NCBI GenBank assembly: GCA_003586115.2
Contig: QVOM02000103.1
Span: forward strand, 4,301,996-4,365,995
Direction of reading: 5' to 3'
Length of the DNA: 64,000 nt
From: Salvator merianae
Lineage: Eukaryota; Chordata; Lepidosauria; Squamata; Teiidae
In this document: positions 24,981 to 39,011 of the stretch, piece by piece
How the letters are laid out: each line of letters starts with the position of its first letter
Numbering within the stretch: position 1 is the first letter of the stretch
Notes under the pieces: generated by a model
Database searches by the model: none
What the model was told of the DNA's origin: nothing
Seen by the model: the letters and a program-made list of their open reading frames with translations, nothing else
Program-made: the position numbers and the translations under genes

Positions 24981-27900
24981 TAGGTTGCAGACACGGCATT
25001 TGCATGTTTTATTTATTTTACATTTCCCCCATGGTAGATCCTCTCTGGAGTGGCTGCACTGTGCCCCTTTTAATGATGGCTTCTGGTCTCCTTCACTGAC
25101 ATACGTTGAAATTCCTATGTCTCATTTAAGTCAATGTAATTGTCAACAGTGCTGGTGAATCCATGAAAGTCAACAGATGTTGCTGCTATAATTCTTTTCA
25201 CCCTTGGATTTCATTTAAGTCTGTTACTTGTATGACATCTTTTCAAATAAAGTAACTCTTTCAAAGATTATAATTTTTGCCTTTTATAGGCTTCTACTGT
25301 ATTTGCAATTATTTATTTTTGTACATTTTATACATTAGATATTTTGATCTCTTGATCTCTTTTATTATCAGTAGTGTGGTAAATGGATCTGGCAAATGGT
25401 CTGGCCGATTTCCCCTTCCCTTATCCTTTTAACTAAATGAAAACATTTTCAAACATTTTCTCATAAGGATATTTCTTCAGTCATTTGATCAGTTTTAGTT
25501 GTCTTTTTCAACTATGTTTTAATATATATTTTTAAGGCGTGATTACCAGAAACGTACACTGTATTCCACATATGGTCATAATACAGATTTGTGTATTAAT
25601 TGCTAATGCGATTAGACCCCTTTTCTAATGATTTCTGATGAGGAATTCATCTTCTTCACATACACTCAGCATTTAGACTGCCTTGTACTAGATATGGAAT
25701 ATAAGCAAGATTGGATCTAGTTAACATTTGAATGACAGGCAGCCTAAGAAGACATTTTAAACTAATGTATAGACTAGCCTGAGAAGTTAAAAACAAAAGT
25801 CCCAGATGAACGCAGCAGCAAACCACTTTCTGTACTGTGGCTAAACAAAAGTTGAGTTCAACTTATCAAATTATTCACCATGAGCTATCTCCTAGGCAGT
25901 TAAAATCAGCTCAGACTCTGCCAGTGTATTTGTCTAGTGTTTTGGTGGAAAACTTAGAAAAATAGAACAAGCTCCAAGGTGGCCATATTAAAGTAGAAAA
26001 TAAATGAAATAGTTTATTGAGAAAGACTAATGATATATATCTAATTTGCAGTAAAGAAGCAAAGAGAAGTGAGGGCAGGTAAGTTATATAGGGCTAGGAA
26101 AGGGTAAAGGGAGTCAGGTCACATTGGACAAATAAACACAAGTGTTACAATAAATTTAGAAAGCTCCATTGCATGCTAAAAGATTAGAATATTCCATAGC
26201 AACAAGCAACTGCACATGTGAGATGAAACCATCTACATTTTAAAAGAAAGGAATTCATACATTAGTGTGAATCCTAAAAATAAGACCTGTTAGCCTTGCA
26301 GCATCTTTGAAGATGCAAATTAATCCAGTGAAATGTCATTGTTCAACATCTGGTCCTAGCTGGTTATTTGTAGAAGCTCCTTTGTTCTAGTATCCTGTCC
26401 ACAAGGAGACATGCTATTGAGCAAGTTAGCTGTGAGTGAAGAATTAGGTCAAAAGGCCCCCAAAGGTCACATTTCAGCATTATCATTGAATCTTCTAAAT
26501 CAAAATATTTGACAACCCAAACTTTAAATGACAATTTTAGTTACCCATTCTTCATCCTCTGCACCATTTACAACATGCTATTACTTTGCTCGTCTACACA
26601 CATTAGCTTTTTAATTACTTGCCTTTGCTTCTGTATCTCATCATGGTTTACCTTTAACTAATGCTAATGCCACTTTGCTCCCTGGTAGTTTGCATCATTG
26701 GACCAATCGTACACATTTCTTTGATTTGACAGGTTGTGTGTTTGAAAACAAATGGGTTCATTGTTTTCACAGTTTAGAAGGTGTAGAACAGTCTGCTGTA
26801 GAAGAGTTTCTGCAAATTCCAGTCAATGATAACATGGTGCAGTTAAACCAAATTTGCTTTTGTTTAAGGACCCCCTGTTCCTATGTTACTGTCCTCACTG
26901 GAGAAATACATATGCCTATTGATAGAGGTTTAGGGAACCGCTGTTCTGCCACATAATGCAAGACTGTTTTAGGAAAGAGTTTTGTTTAAGATAAATTCAA
27001 AATGATGTCTTAGAAGAAGATGTCCAGATGCCCCAGCTTCTGAAATAGATTTTTTTTTTCTTCGAGGAGGAGCTTCATATATCTCATGGATTAGAAAATT
27101 TAAAAACTTAGTAACAAAGCAAAAGAATTGATCTTTATGGAGAACAAACTAAAAGTATTAGTAAGCCATGAGGCTAAAAATATATATAATATGGATCAAA
27201 TAATTGTTTTAATTTTAACTGGGATTGCGTTGAGCAGACTGAACTAGGCATATCAGCAATTACCAAACTCAAACCATGTTTGAATGTTTATTTCTAGACT
27301 GAGAGATTGGAAATATCTCATCTAGACAGGGGGGAAATTGTAGCAAATAGTACCCATCATTCTAAGTCTTAGAATGCTGTGCCACCAAAGGCAAGGAACT
27401 GCCAAGGTACAGACAGCTCTGAACCACAGAAATGGTCATTGATAACATAAATACATTTAGCACCTAGGTTGCAAGTACAGGGAATTTGACCAGGGAGCCT
27501 GAATCTCTGAACTAGACCAGGTCCATGTTTGATTACTAGAATCCATATTGGAAACACAGGCTTGATTTTAAAAAGACAAGGAAAATATTGCAAAATATTC
27601 TGTACCTATGCCTAAAACAAAGAACCTGGAAAGACATTTGCATAAGAGCAGGAGGTGACACAGGGGATAATCCAGTCAGATGGGTTGGTGGAAGCAGAAT
27701 CGGGCAGAATTTTAAAGACAACAATTGAATAGCTATTTGGCATTCCAGACCAATCTATTATGAACAACAGACTTGGATATACATCTGGAAGACTCTCATT
27801 AAGAATGCAAGGCACAACATTGAAATCTGATTGAAAGTGGTTCCAACCAGATATTGGCTTTTGTTTGAGGCAAATGTCACCCATTTAAGCTCATCAATAA

Positions 27901-29147
27901 TGTCTAGAGGTATGTTCCTCCAACTGCACATATTCACTCAAATGGAATGAAGCACCAAATATGAAAATTAGTGACACAAGCACTACATCACTAGCCTCTG
28001 CCCTTCATGTTTTTCCTGCTGGAGCATACCTATTGATTTCTATTATTGTAGCCTATTAATCCCACCCCTGGCAGAACTGAGGATTACAGACAGTCACCAG
28101 GTCCAGATGTGCATAAAAATGCACACTATGGTGAGCCAGACATGTTACATTGTTACTTACCATCTCCAACTCTCCTTGCAGTCACATTGAAATTGCTGGT
28201 GCTGGGTTGCCTCAAAATGTTCTGCTCTGCTTTGCTCCACTCCACTTGGCTTGGCTGCCAACCTGCTGCCTCAGTCTGAAGCACCTCCACTTACTTGGGA
28301 TCCTATCTGGTGTTTTGGTTAGGGCATAGAGCCAAAGAATTGTTTTCACTACTTTGCTGATACAGAGTTGCACTGTCCTGGAGTTTAGTAACTCTGTTGG
28401 AATACATTACCAGAATTCAGAGCTTTCTTATCAGCAGCAAATCTACAATCATAAACCATCTTCATCTCTGAGGGTGATAACTGGCTGTTCCTGGCCAAGC
28501 TAGGGTGCTCTTTTGTTAGGTTAGGGTATATGTCGGCCAGACTCCCCATTCTTTCCCCTCCTGTCTGCTCCTTCCTACAGCAGCCTATCAAAATTGGCCT
28601 GATTTGATCTTCCTATTCATAAAAAGCCACGGTTATGGATATTTTCACCTTATATAATCCCTTGCGCATGCACAGTACACTGCAAGGAGTGAGACCTCTA
28701 TCTTTGACTGTATAAGAACTGCACACTGCTCTGTAGCCTTGACAACTCTTCCAATCAGTAGCTTGCTGTCAAAACTTTCATTCTGATGTTTTATGCCTTT
28801 TTAAAAGCCATTTCTGTTGTTTTTAATAAAGTTTGAGTCCTAATTTGACTTGATCTTCATCTAAAAGTATTTTTCTTGTTAACCAATTGTTCTTTTATGA
28901 AGATATCATACCATTTTACCATGTCTAAAGCCGTAGTGTAAAGATCTCATTTAGAGCTAGCTGTCTGAGTGAGCTATTTTTTCTCTTAAAACCAGTATAC
29001 CCAGTGCATTGTTCACAACATCTGTGTATATCTGATAGACTGTAATTTTGAAGTGAAGTATTAGTGATCAAATTGTAGGTCAAATGACAGTGGATAGGAT
29101 TAAAAAGAATAATCTTATAAAGAATGTGTAGAATGTGCCCTGGTCTT

Positions 29148-29190
29148 CAGAGGTAGTTATACTATTTGCAGAGGTAGTTATACTATTTGT
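29148..29190. repeat. Tandem duplication of 20 bp
   Basis: AGAGGTAGTTATACTATTTG occurs twice head to tail. Intergenic. Confidence 0.85.
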
Positions 29191-32100
29191 ACAGCAAATA
29201 GTCATAAACTTTAAGCCATGCAGCAAATAATCCTATTGGTACCCATAAAATACCAATTATTGTGGTTGAAACATGCAGTGAGAGAATATGTCATCCTTAT
29301 CGTTTTTGTTCTGTCCAGATAAACCTTAATGTCAACATCAATGCAAATACAAAAACACTGAATTTATGCTGGGATTAGGTTAGAATCTCAGAAAATGAAT
29401 TCCTTCATATATGCAAAATGAATCTATTTTAAACCAGAAGAACAGATCAAACTGAAGGTTAATCAAGTCAGGTGTGATGGTACAACTTGATTCCATGATT
29501 GACAGCTTCACCAAGTCTGAAACCCTTCTAGCTGAACTAATAGTGTCCGAAAAGCTACCATAAGGTAAGAAGTTTTGGAAAAACCTGGCAAAGAGGTTCA
29601 AAAAGAGTGACCATCTTAAGTATTATACCTTAATCTCAACTTCAACTGAGGATTCTGATGGCACTTATTAGCTTCACTTCTCCTGTAGAAGTTTAGATAG
29701 TTTCCATCTTAATTCCATCTATTAAGGATTGAGAAGGAAGGAGGCCTTATAGTTCTGTATGTCTTGATGAGTAATATACCAAAAATATACCATGCCATAT
29801 ATAGATAGCCTATGTTGGTAGTTCAAGATCAGAGCAGAACAGATTGTGCTATGCAGCAATTCTTCTGCTCTGCCTACTGCCTTCCAAGAATAACCAAGAT
29901 TGCTAGTTGTTGTCCACTCCTGAGTAAGACTCTATCAGGGATTTTTGAAAAGTCACAAGAATGACATCTGTTCCTCATTCTATCCACCTGCATACTGGCA
30001 GTGGTGGCTGATAATCTGTGGAACTAGAGTGCGAAGGCTAACTGCAGACAAGGTTAGTGGGGTTGCAGAGGTGAGACCAGTGAGATCACAGAGGTTGGGA
30101 CCCTATCACCAAAGCAGAAATTAGGTAAGTCTATGTTTTACTTGTTTTAAACTCCCCCGCCCTTGAAAATTACAATAAATTTATTATTACCACAGGATAG
30201 ATGTAATTGTTTAATGCAAATCAAACCATTGCGTATATTTCAATCTACAGAAGAGTTCAGTCATGTCTTATTACACACCCTACAGGGCTGTTGTGGACAA
30301 ACTTTTTCAAAGTTCCAAGGCAAACGGTTTCGTGGGTAGAGTGGATTCACCGCTACATCCCCCACAGTTCTGCATGGCAACTGGGGTAGAGGGTATGATG
30401 GAATATCATTTTCTGCCCATTCCTGCCCTTCTCACATAACTTTCATCTGCTCCAAAGAGAGTGAATGTTGCTGTTTGAAGTGCCGTTTCAGTGGAGTTAC
30501 CTTTCCAGCTCCTCCAGGTAGATACAAACTACATTTTAAGTTTTCAATCTTATTCTTTTGAAACTGTGTAACATTTGATAGGAAAGCAACGTTTGATTGT
30601 TATGTTCTCTATGTTTTAGTTATTCATCTAATTAAGATGCCACCCAGAAGGTTAATATAATTAGATCTGTAGCTGGCTGCAGTGCAGGCTGTTTTCATGA
30701 CAAACATCTGGAAGAATCTTCAATCCACTCCAAAGTGTCATTTAAATTGTTGCTGTGTCTCCATGTCAGCGGCAAAAGGCATGAGGTGTGTCTACTAGTG
30801 GTGATTTGGCAAGTAGTTTAGTGGCTCGAATGCTCTTACCAAGGCTGTATTGTTGAGTCTCCATATCTGAACATGAAGGATAGTATATTTCACAGCAGCA
30901 AAGGTCCAATTCAAAGCATGAAGTAGTGACCTCATGCACTGAAAGTTTACACCTTTGTGGGGCACTCAGTTCCCCCCATTTATTCTCAAGCACCCTTGCA
31001 TGGCCCACCTGATAAGCAATTTCACCTCCTGACAGTAGATGCTGTCAGTGTTCTATCAGGCCACTGAGCACTCAGTGCTATTACAAGAAAACTTGCCTTT
31101 TTTTCCCAAACCACATTCTCTCTATCTCTGTCCTGAAGAGGCTGTATTATGGTTTCTTCAGATACTGTACCGTTCCCAGTGTTGAGTCTCAAGAATAACT
31201 ATTTACAGGACTCAAAACTCAAACTAGAATAATAGGTGTTATGTTTCTTGACAATAATTACAGCACAAGCCAGGAAAATACATTGGTGTAGCTGGAGGCA
31301 CCTTGAGAATAAAATAAATACTGTTATTGTTTCTTTTCCTCAAATCTCTCAGAGTGATAGGATGTCACAAAAAAGCACAATAAACTGGCAGTCTAAGAAC
31401 AAAGATGTATGTAATGATATACCAATACTTTATAATGACACTGACAGTTATTGGCTCTTCTTGTCCAGTACTATTGTCTATTTGGGCAACAACACTCCAG
31501 GGATTCATTCTTGCTCAAATGTCCTTGAATCGTAATTGGACATTCTTGGGATTCAACCTAAGATTTATTGCAAGGAAACCTTGTTTTCAAATTCTACTAT
31601 TGCATGTACAATTGAGAATTTGAGATTACAGTTCTTCATCCTAAGAAACTCTTTGTTTTTCATGCTCTCTCCGTGTGTTTCATGTTAATTATACAAAAAC
31701 AGCCCTAAAATGCAGCATGGCACATTAAACTATTTCAGGAAGTTTTGTATGTAAGATCAAAATGTTACAATGTCTAGCATATGTAGCTATTTTTTCCCAT
31801 TAAAAACTGGAGGTAACATTCAGAGAAATTACATTAAAAGTGTAATTTTCAACCTTTTGGGGGGAGTGGAAGGGGGAAACTCAACATAGCAAACAATAAA
31901 AGAAAAAAATAAGCAATATGTTCTGTCTTTAACAGTCTGCAGATGTTGAAATATACTGTCAATTACTTTGCATCCTTATAGCAAACTACTTTTCACCTTT
32001 TTGAGGATGACACTGATAAATAATTCTGAAACTGCATATTTCCTTTAGTATATCAGTTACACATTTTAGAATAATTCAAGCAAGAGCTAGCACTGAAGTA

Positions 32101-32235
32101 AATATATGTTTAATTTACAAACATCAGTAAAGGTACTGATATCAGTCCAAATAAGACAAGGAAACACCATATTACACATGTACCATCTAAAAAAGAAATG
32201 AGAAAACCACACCCTTTTTAAAAGGTACCCCAAGA

Positions 32236-33686
32236 TTTATTGAAAAAAACAAAACCCACTATGAAGAGTTACCAATTCTATATTGTGATTTAGCAGCAAC
32301 ATGTTAACAAAGGGAAACATTAGGACAAGTAAAGTAGTTTTAATATTTGGGAAAAGTCACAGTTCTTGGTAACCACAGACTCTTTAATTTTAAGGGAAAG
32401 GAACTCCAAGAGGATATTAGTTTGTAAAGATCTACTCTCTAATGTCATGTTCTACACATCATTCCATTTTCTGTAAAGTAATGTATACACTTGTCATCTA
32501 CTGTAAAGACCTTTTCCCTCACGTTACAAGGTTTTGAGAGATGCTGCAAAGTCTTTGTGATCCTGAAAACCTACTGTTGCTTCCAGCATCCCATTCTGTC
32601 ACTGACATTGCTAAGATAACAAACAAAAAACAAAAACAAATCTCTTTATCCCTTGGAAGCACACTATGTTAGTCCTAAGCAAATATCCTGATTTAAAATC
32701 TTTTTTTAAAAAGGACATGAAAAAGGAAATATAAAAATATCAGAACAAATATAAATTAATATATATTAAAGCATTGGGGGCAAAACAGCAAAAGGGGTTG
32801 CCTAAATGTTAAGTACAGTGTACTTTGATACAATAAATAGTTCTCAATAAACTGAAATACTGTATAGAGCTGTTCAGAACTCATAGAAACAAAACTCCAT
32901 ATTATACCTAATTTTCCCAACAATAATCTATTTTTTTTTATCATCCCCTTACACTTATATTACAACATAATAATAATAATACTGAAAGAGGGAAGATAAA
33001 CACTTGATTTCTGCTTTTGCTAACATGCTGACACAGGAACATACTGTGGTATTTTAAGGTTATGGTGCACTTTTATTTCAAGGGAGGCAAGATCTCACAT
33101 ATTTCCAGCTTGTTGATTTGCCCTGTACAAAATGCATCACAGTCTGCTAAACTGACACAAATGAATTCTTGTGATCTGCCATTCTTCCTCCCACAATCTA
33201 GATGGATTTGATATGGTCTTGTCAATGGAGTAAATCTCCAACCAATACAAAATTATTGTTATGTAAAAAAGGAAAAGCCTCACATTCTGAGTTGATTTTT
33301 CATCAATAAGATGGAAGGGTAGTAAGTCACTTGTGCAAAGTGCCTGTTTATCTTCAGCATGTTACAAGGAAGGGTTGGTATTAAAAGCTGTTAAGTTTTC
33401 CATCGCTGTAGAAATGTTATCAGATTTTTGTTTTGTTTTTTATTTTTTTTTTCCTTCAAAGCTTCTCTTGGTTACAAAGTCTCAGTTCAAGCACTTGTTT
33501 TTTTTTAATTTATTTTTTTTCTGCAGTTGAAGAAAAGTCTTTATTCTCATAATAAAAATAAGTCTGTTCTGTATTTTACAATATATTTCAAATATTTCCA
33601 CTATGAAGCATTAATTAGTCCGAGTCATGATCAATAGGTATATAAACATTTCCAAAAAAAGACAAAGTAGGGCAAATAGGACATGT
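32236..33686 (-). other. SLIT2: Probable SLIT2 3' UTR
   Basis: Follows the SLIT2 stop on the minus strand. It is AT-rich, free of recognisable transposons and rich in T/A tracts. AATAAA hexamers on the minus strand include one near 33538 (AATAAAGA), one near 33072 and one at 32241-32236. The last is a plausible distal poly(A) signal. The true 3' end cannot be fixed from sequence alone. Confidence 0.45.
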
Positions 33687-33928
33687 TTAGGAGGGGCATT
33701 TTATACAACCACACTTCACCACTTTCTCAACCTCATCCACAAACGAAGACCCATCAGTGCATTCAAAGGAATATTTCCGTCTCTTGCTCCTCAATGGGCC
33801 GCAGCACTGCCCACCTGAACATCCTCCTCCGCATTCTAGTCTCGATACCTTCTTGGTCGTCTGGCACGCGGCATAACCTTGCTGCTTTTGGAAGTAATCT
33901 CTGATTCGTTCCCCTCGACAAGAGATTT
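33687..33928 (-). CDS. SLIT2: SLIT2 terminal coding exon: C-terminal cystine knot
   Basis: This exon has 242 coding nt including the TAA stop at 33689-33687. It encodes [60 protein letters not shown] and [19 protein letters not shown]. The ten cysteines fit the CTCK fold used for dimerisation. The basic KRRKY stretch is retained. The end KCGCIKCPS differs from the mammalian KCGCTRCVS at three places. The acceptor is TTAATTTTGCAG. Confidence 0.98.
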
Positions 33929-34573
33929 CTGCAAAATTAAAACAGAACATCTTCTGAATGACACACTATATTGTATTATTAATCTTAAAATTGTGTATAC
34001 AGTGTGCATAAAATGCTTCTAAAAATAGTTTCTGTTTTCCATTATTTTAAACTGGGAAAAAAATAATGGTTTTGATATACAGGATTAAAATTGGATTGCA
34101 TTTTTTATGTCAACTTATTTTTAGTAATGATTTATATCTTTTATATCTAAGCTATAAATACAGTACTATTACAATGGCAAGAAAACTGGAAATTTAAATC
34201 TTTTTCTTTATTACAAAAATACACATCATCTGTTTTTAACAGCACAGCCAGCTGGTTTCTTTTACCATTGGGAAGCACTTGAGACAGCATGCAATTTCAT
34301 TTATTAGACCTGGAGTTAAATATTACTCAATCTGTTATTTAATAGAAGCTACATTCCACCAACTTCATAAATTACTGAAGCACAGAACCAGTTTAAATAG
34401 AAGACATCTGGTTTAGAAGCTTGATCCCATATTCTATTCTAGTCACACCGATGCAAAGTACGAAATAAATGTAATCTCAAGAAAGAAAGATGCAAGGGGG
34501 AGAGAGAGAAGTGAAAGAACCTTGATAGACAAGGAAAGGAGGAGGAGGAGGAGAAGAGGAAGAAGAAGAAGGA

Positions 34574-34607
<34 letters not shown>

Positions 34608-35137
34608 CTTATCCTGTTTTCATCCATCTCACCTGTATAATTCGCTGTGATAAATCAGTTGAAGATGAGAGGTCAAAAGTAGAGTTTGTGATAAAACTAG
34701 GAGCAGAATCATTGGATTTGGCTTCGCAGTTGCAGAAGGCAGAGAAACAATAAATACAGAAAGATATAGCAGGTAAAGGTGCCAGTTTAAATACAGCAAA
34801 AAAGTAGCTTCTGAGCAAGGAAAAAAGTTTCAAAGCAAAATATTTGATGGTGGGGAAAAAAAAATCTTCCAGGGACTCATATTTAATTCTGAAATTATTT
34901 CAATTATCTTTGCTTGTCATAACTATATTTTCATTTTTGTTGTGGGTGTTGAAATGGAATTGAATTTTGCACAGTTGTGAAGTAAAAGGAAGAAAGAAAA
35001 AATAATAAAAAAGGACACCCCCCCCTCCAAAATATACTGCTATGTGTATAAGCCTGGGTTTGTTTACATACATCCTGAACACAAAATGAGCAATTTGTCT
35101 TTTATATGAAATGATGAAAAAATGACGAGTTATCTAC
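33929..35137. other. SLIT2 last intron
   Basis: Intronic. It contains a purine-rich (GGA/GAA)n simple repeat at 34532-34607 and otherwise unique-looking sequence. Confidence 0.85.
34532..34607 (+). repeat. (GGA/GAA)n purine-rich microsatellite
   Basis: About 75 bp of GGA, GAA and AGG triplets, all purines on the plus strand. On the transcribed SLIT2 strand it is a CT-rich tract. Confidence 0.9.
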
Positions 35138-35349
35138 CTTTATCGCAGCTGTCCCCAGTGTATCCGCTGCTGCACTCGCAATATGGTTTTCCAAGGCCTG
35201 AAAGCCTACATTTACCATGTTTACATCTGATGGATTGGCAGGGGTTAAACATTTCTTCATCCTCATCACAGAGGACTCCCCCATGTCCCTGCAGGCATTT
35301 ACAACTGTATGAAAATCCATTGATTGGCAAGCAGGTACCATGCACACAT
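35138..35349 (-). CDS. SLIT2: SLIT2 exon: EGF8 and EGF9
   Basis: This 212-nt exon (phase 2 to 1) encodes [40 protein letters not shown] and [20 protein letters not shown] then [10 protein letters not shown]. All cysteines of EGF8 and EGF9 are in place. The acceptor follows ATCTCCCCCTGTAG and the donor is GTAGAT, weaker than its neighbours. Confidence 0.97.
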
Positions 35350-36568
35350 CTACAGGGGGAGATAAGCCCAAAAGAATAAAAATAAATTATTCATTCAACC
35401 TAAGGCTAAGCGGCATTAACTATAAAAGCTTTGGACTGTACTCAAAAAGGAAATTGGTTATAGTTGATTTTTTTTTTTCGCTCTCTCTCTCTTTTCTTTT
35501 TAGAATGCACTTTGCCAGTATGACATGGTGAAGCAGCTTCTGCCAAACTAATTGGTATGCAAGATTAGTGCAAGGATACAGAAGCACATAACTCATTATT
35601 CTGTTAGTGCTGGAATTTTGCCACTGTAGATGTGTAATGGAAGACCTGAACAGGGTGTCACAGCTGCCAAATTCTGCATTCCTCATGCAACAAGGCTTCG
35701 TGTATGTGTGATATGACTGTCCACGCAAGGAATGCATAATCTGGTTTAATATGATAAAGCTATTAAATATTAACAAGGGTAAAAGAGACAGACATTGCTT
35801 ACCTGTAATGCTGATTATCTTCTCCACCCACACCCCACATAACTTTGAAACCTTCCACAAGGGGAGAAAGGAGCCCTGAAAATTGCAATTCATTTTTATC
35901 CATCTAGATGCCAGGCCAAGGAGAAATGCTGTTGGTTTTGGCAGTCTTTCATAGAATTTGTTGTATGATCCAGTTTCGTCTACTTATTTTAATAAATATT
36001 TTCCAGCAGTGATTTATTCTATAGTTCAAAAGGGCTTTGAATTAAAATTAGTCTGCCATAAGAGTCCCAAAAGAGATCATAATCTAGTGATTATTTGCTT
36101 TCTATGCTCCTTGAAGGATACCTAATGTAGCCTTTCAAGACAAAATATACTACCAGAGTAAGATCATATTCTATTATATGAAAATAGAATGTGCAGTTTG
36201 AGCATTGTATTGCCTTCAAAATGATTTGCCTTCAGTGCATTCCTTTAACTAGTATGCCATCTCAAATTAATTCCAGGCCTTACTAAGATATGGACTGCCA
36301 TATTTCTCTTTACGTCTGCCGCCCAGGCAACTGTAATTTTGTTTAAGGCATGGAACATAAATGGATTGCAGGGACGTTTTCTCAAACAATTACTGCTTAA
36401 TAAACAGTTACTGCTTATATTTACCCAAGTATCCTAGGGTTCTAATCACATCACATTTAGTTTCCAGTCTTCAAGTTGGAATTCAATCTGTATGCTGACT
36501 TTATGAATAAAATGCAAATAATTTTGGCACTTGGTTACCAATGATGCCCTTTTTTATTTAACAAGTGA

Positions 36569-36602
<34 letters not shown>

Positions 36603-37970
36603 GTCCATTTAGGTATCATAAATGGAAAGATACATCAGTGTGTTAATAAAATACTATCCAACTCCTAAGAACTGATATCTTGAGTAAAGCAAGTATGATC
36701 ATTATTATTACAAAATATCAAGAGAAAAACTTGATATGGTACTGAGGAAAAAAAAATCTCTTTTGACCTATAAGTCTAAATGCAGTGTTGGAAAGCTAAT
36801 CTGGAGCAGACCACAGATGGGAAGCATTTATTCCTTCCTTCCCGTGTTTTAACATCTTCTTGCTGGAAATACCTCCACAATAAATATTCCAGGCCTAATT
36901 GTAATAATTTAGCTGTGAAACTCTCCTAAATCTGAACTTGTATCAGTCAAGATTCAAGAGATACTGTAAATGAATAAATTTTCATGAGGACTGCAGCAGT
37001 AGAGCTTAACCCATTCCTCATACAGTACCATTTTCTAGAAAGCTTACCTACATCCATATTAGGTTTGAAAAAAGCTAAAGAAAAATTTCAAGCCTAGTTG
37101 CTAAGAAATTTAAGTTGCTTTTAGACTTCCACATATGGACAACCTGAGAGTATATGTGTGCAGCTGGTGGCACCTGGTCTAGATGAATTACTATCTGACC
37201 AGATCTCTTAAGGCTGCTTTTATTTATTCATTTTTGCTCATCAAAATCAGAGGCAACAAAAGGCCAGGGAATTAAGAATTCATATATCTAGCTTCTAATG
37301 GTATCTGGGAATTAAGAGTAAATGCAATGTAAGGGAAGACTGTGAAGATACAGTCTAAAGACGACAGTTTTCAGGTTTTATTGGTAGCTTTAGTGTTTTT
37401 CATTAGTTTCCAACCCTTCAAAGTCACAAACAGTGACAGACTACAAATAGCGACAGACCATTATATTCTATATTTGCATTAATAAAGTGGATGACACTTG
37501 TGGGGAGCAGACAAATACCTGACTATCTCTTCCATGCTGTAATCCTAAACTACTGTATATTGAAGGCAGCAAATGCACAGATCTCATTGTCATGTTTAAT
37601 TTGGGCCAAAAATAAAGGTTTTCGGTAAAAGAGAAAACAATTTATCTCATAATTTGATAGGAATATTCTGCTCTGCAACCAACCCTATTCATGATTTGTT
37701 GCACTGTTTTCCAACAACTTGCTTCCAAAAATATTTCATCTCAGGATATCCTATTGCACTAAATAACAAAGATATACTAATTACTTTCCCTTTCTCTTCA
37801 CACTGAGTTGTCTGTCTGCCAATGGCATGTAATTATGGGTGTTACATAGTCATTTATTTTCTTAAAATTGACACTTTTCAAAGTTCTTATCACCACGTTT
37901 AAAAATAAACCACATTCCAGTGTTGATAAGCAAACATGCAACTTTATAAATGATGCTTAGAATAACTTAC
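35350..37970. other. SLIT2 intron between EGF7 and EGF8 exons
   Basis: Contains a T/CT-rich tract at 35468-35495 and a (TG)n microsatellite at 36571-36600. No transposon or gene recognised. A 157-codon minus-strand open frame at 35420-35893 has no similarity I know. Confidence 0.75.
36571..36600 (+). repeat. (TG)n microsatellite
   Basis: Thirty bases of alternating TG in a SLIT2 intron. Confidence 0.95.
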
Positions 37971-38259
37971 TTATTTCCTATACAAGGATCATTGGTTTGC
38001 TGATCACAGAGTGAACCAGTCCATCCTCCATCACATTCACAGGTAAAGCCAGATTGGCTAGTCACATGGCAGGTTCCATGGACACACACCCTCTTATGAC
38101 ATGGTTCACAGCCTGGAAGGATCCCAACTTGCAGTGGCACATTCCTGAAGTCTTGAAGTTCACTGTTGATGTACAGATTACGGATGCAACCAGAAAAGCT
38201 AGTGCCATTTTGACCTGGGGATTGGCGCAGTGAAGCAACATTGTTTCTCATAGGCATGC
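37971..38259 (-). CDS. SLIT2: SLIT2 exon: end of laminin G and EGF7
   Basis: This 289-nt exon (phase 1 to 2) encodes [20 protein letters not shown], then [20 protein letters not shown] and [13 protein letters not shown], then EGF7 ([31 protein letters not shown]) and the start of EGF8 (NDPCIGN). [17 protein letters not shown] is the last strand and disulfide region of the SLIT laminin-G domain. An NGTS glycosylation sequon is conserved. The acceptor is ATTTTTCAG and the donor GTAAGTT. Confidence 0.97.
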
Positions 38260-38856
38260 CTGAAAAATGCAAGTCATCAACTTCGTTATGTGAAATTGGT
38301 TCTCATATGTATTTGAAAACTTCAATGATTAGTTAAAACAGTCAATTTTTTTAAAAAAACAAGTATTAATACATTTAGGTAAGCAAAAGTAAACTTTTTA
38401 GTTATCAAAATGTGACATATGTCTATCTTAACTAAAGTGATATGTAAGAAGAACTTATGCATGATTAATGTATTTCTTGTAATTTGCACGTAGGTGCAGT
38501 GTTACCTTTTATTTCTCTTTGTCTGCTAGAAATCCTACAGCTGACAGCCCGTAATTGTCTCTTTGTTTAACTCAGATGTAACATAGTCCATACAGATCTC
38601 AAAGCAAAAACATATACACTGGATCTGCCCCAAAGCATAGCTAACATATCTGCTTCTATAGATTGGCTTGGGTAATACACATCTCTCCACTGCCATACTG
38701 TTTAGAAATAATACTGCTTTTAGGTTCCTCTTTTGGATTTTAGCCTAATTTTATGTGATCGTTTTCCGGGTTTCACATTTATTTCTACCAACAATTGGAA
38801 CAAAACAAACAACAACAAAAAAGACCCCAAAGACCTTAATAATTTGCTTCCTTTAC

Positions 38857-39011
38857 CTCCTATATAAAGTGGGGAGTCAAAATTCAAAGTGGATTGTTTA
38901 GAAAGGTTGGTGATGATCTTGGGGCTTCCTCCATCAATAGACAATGACAAAATCTGATCTACTGCCAGTAATTCAACTATGTGGAAGTTTCCATCATTGA
39001 TTGTCTCAACG
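38857..39011 (-). CDS. SLIT2: SLIT2 exon: laminin G, part 3
   Basis: This 155-nt exon (phase 2 to 1) encodes [40 protein letters not shown] and [12 protein letters not shown] with the last Gly split. It matches SLIT2 laminin G closely. The acceptor is TTATTTCAG and the donor GTAAAGG. An Asn-Leu-Ser glycosylation sequon is present (NLSK). Confidence 0.96.

Larger units (their letters stand above)
19881..32235. other. Intergenic region between PACRGL promoter and SLIT2 3' end
   Basis: About 12 kb of mostly AT-rich sequence upstream of the PACRGL promoter and downstream of the probable SLIT2 3' UTR. Contents that I can name are listed separately: a TIR element at 22391-22874, a LINE relic at 22940-24130 with a MITE in it, and diverged repeats at 24700-24980. 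In 25.2-32.2 kb I see no gene and no clear transposon. Open frames there are short and lack recognisable domains. Confidence 0.6.

Noticed and set aside
34532..34607. GGA/GAA run as a poly-Ser or poly-Glu coding region
   Set aside because: A simple triplet repeat inside an intron; no exon borders or conserved flanks.
35420..35893. 157-codon minus-strand open frame near a SLIT2 exon
   Set aside because: It lies in the intron; it has no EGF-type cysteine pattern, and the flanking exons join in phase without it.
38692..38950. Longer open frame running past the laminin-G exon donor
   Set aside because: The read-through part after the GTAAAGG donor is not conserved; the next exon joins in phase from the donor at 38857.
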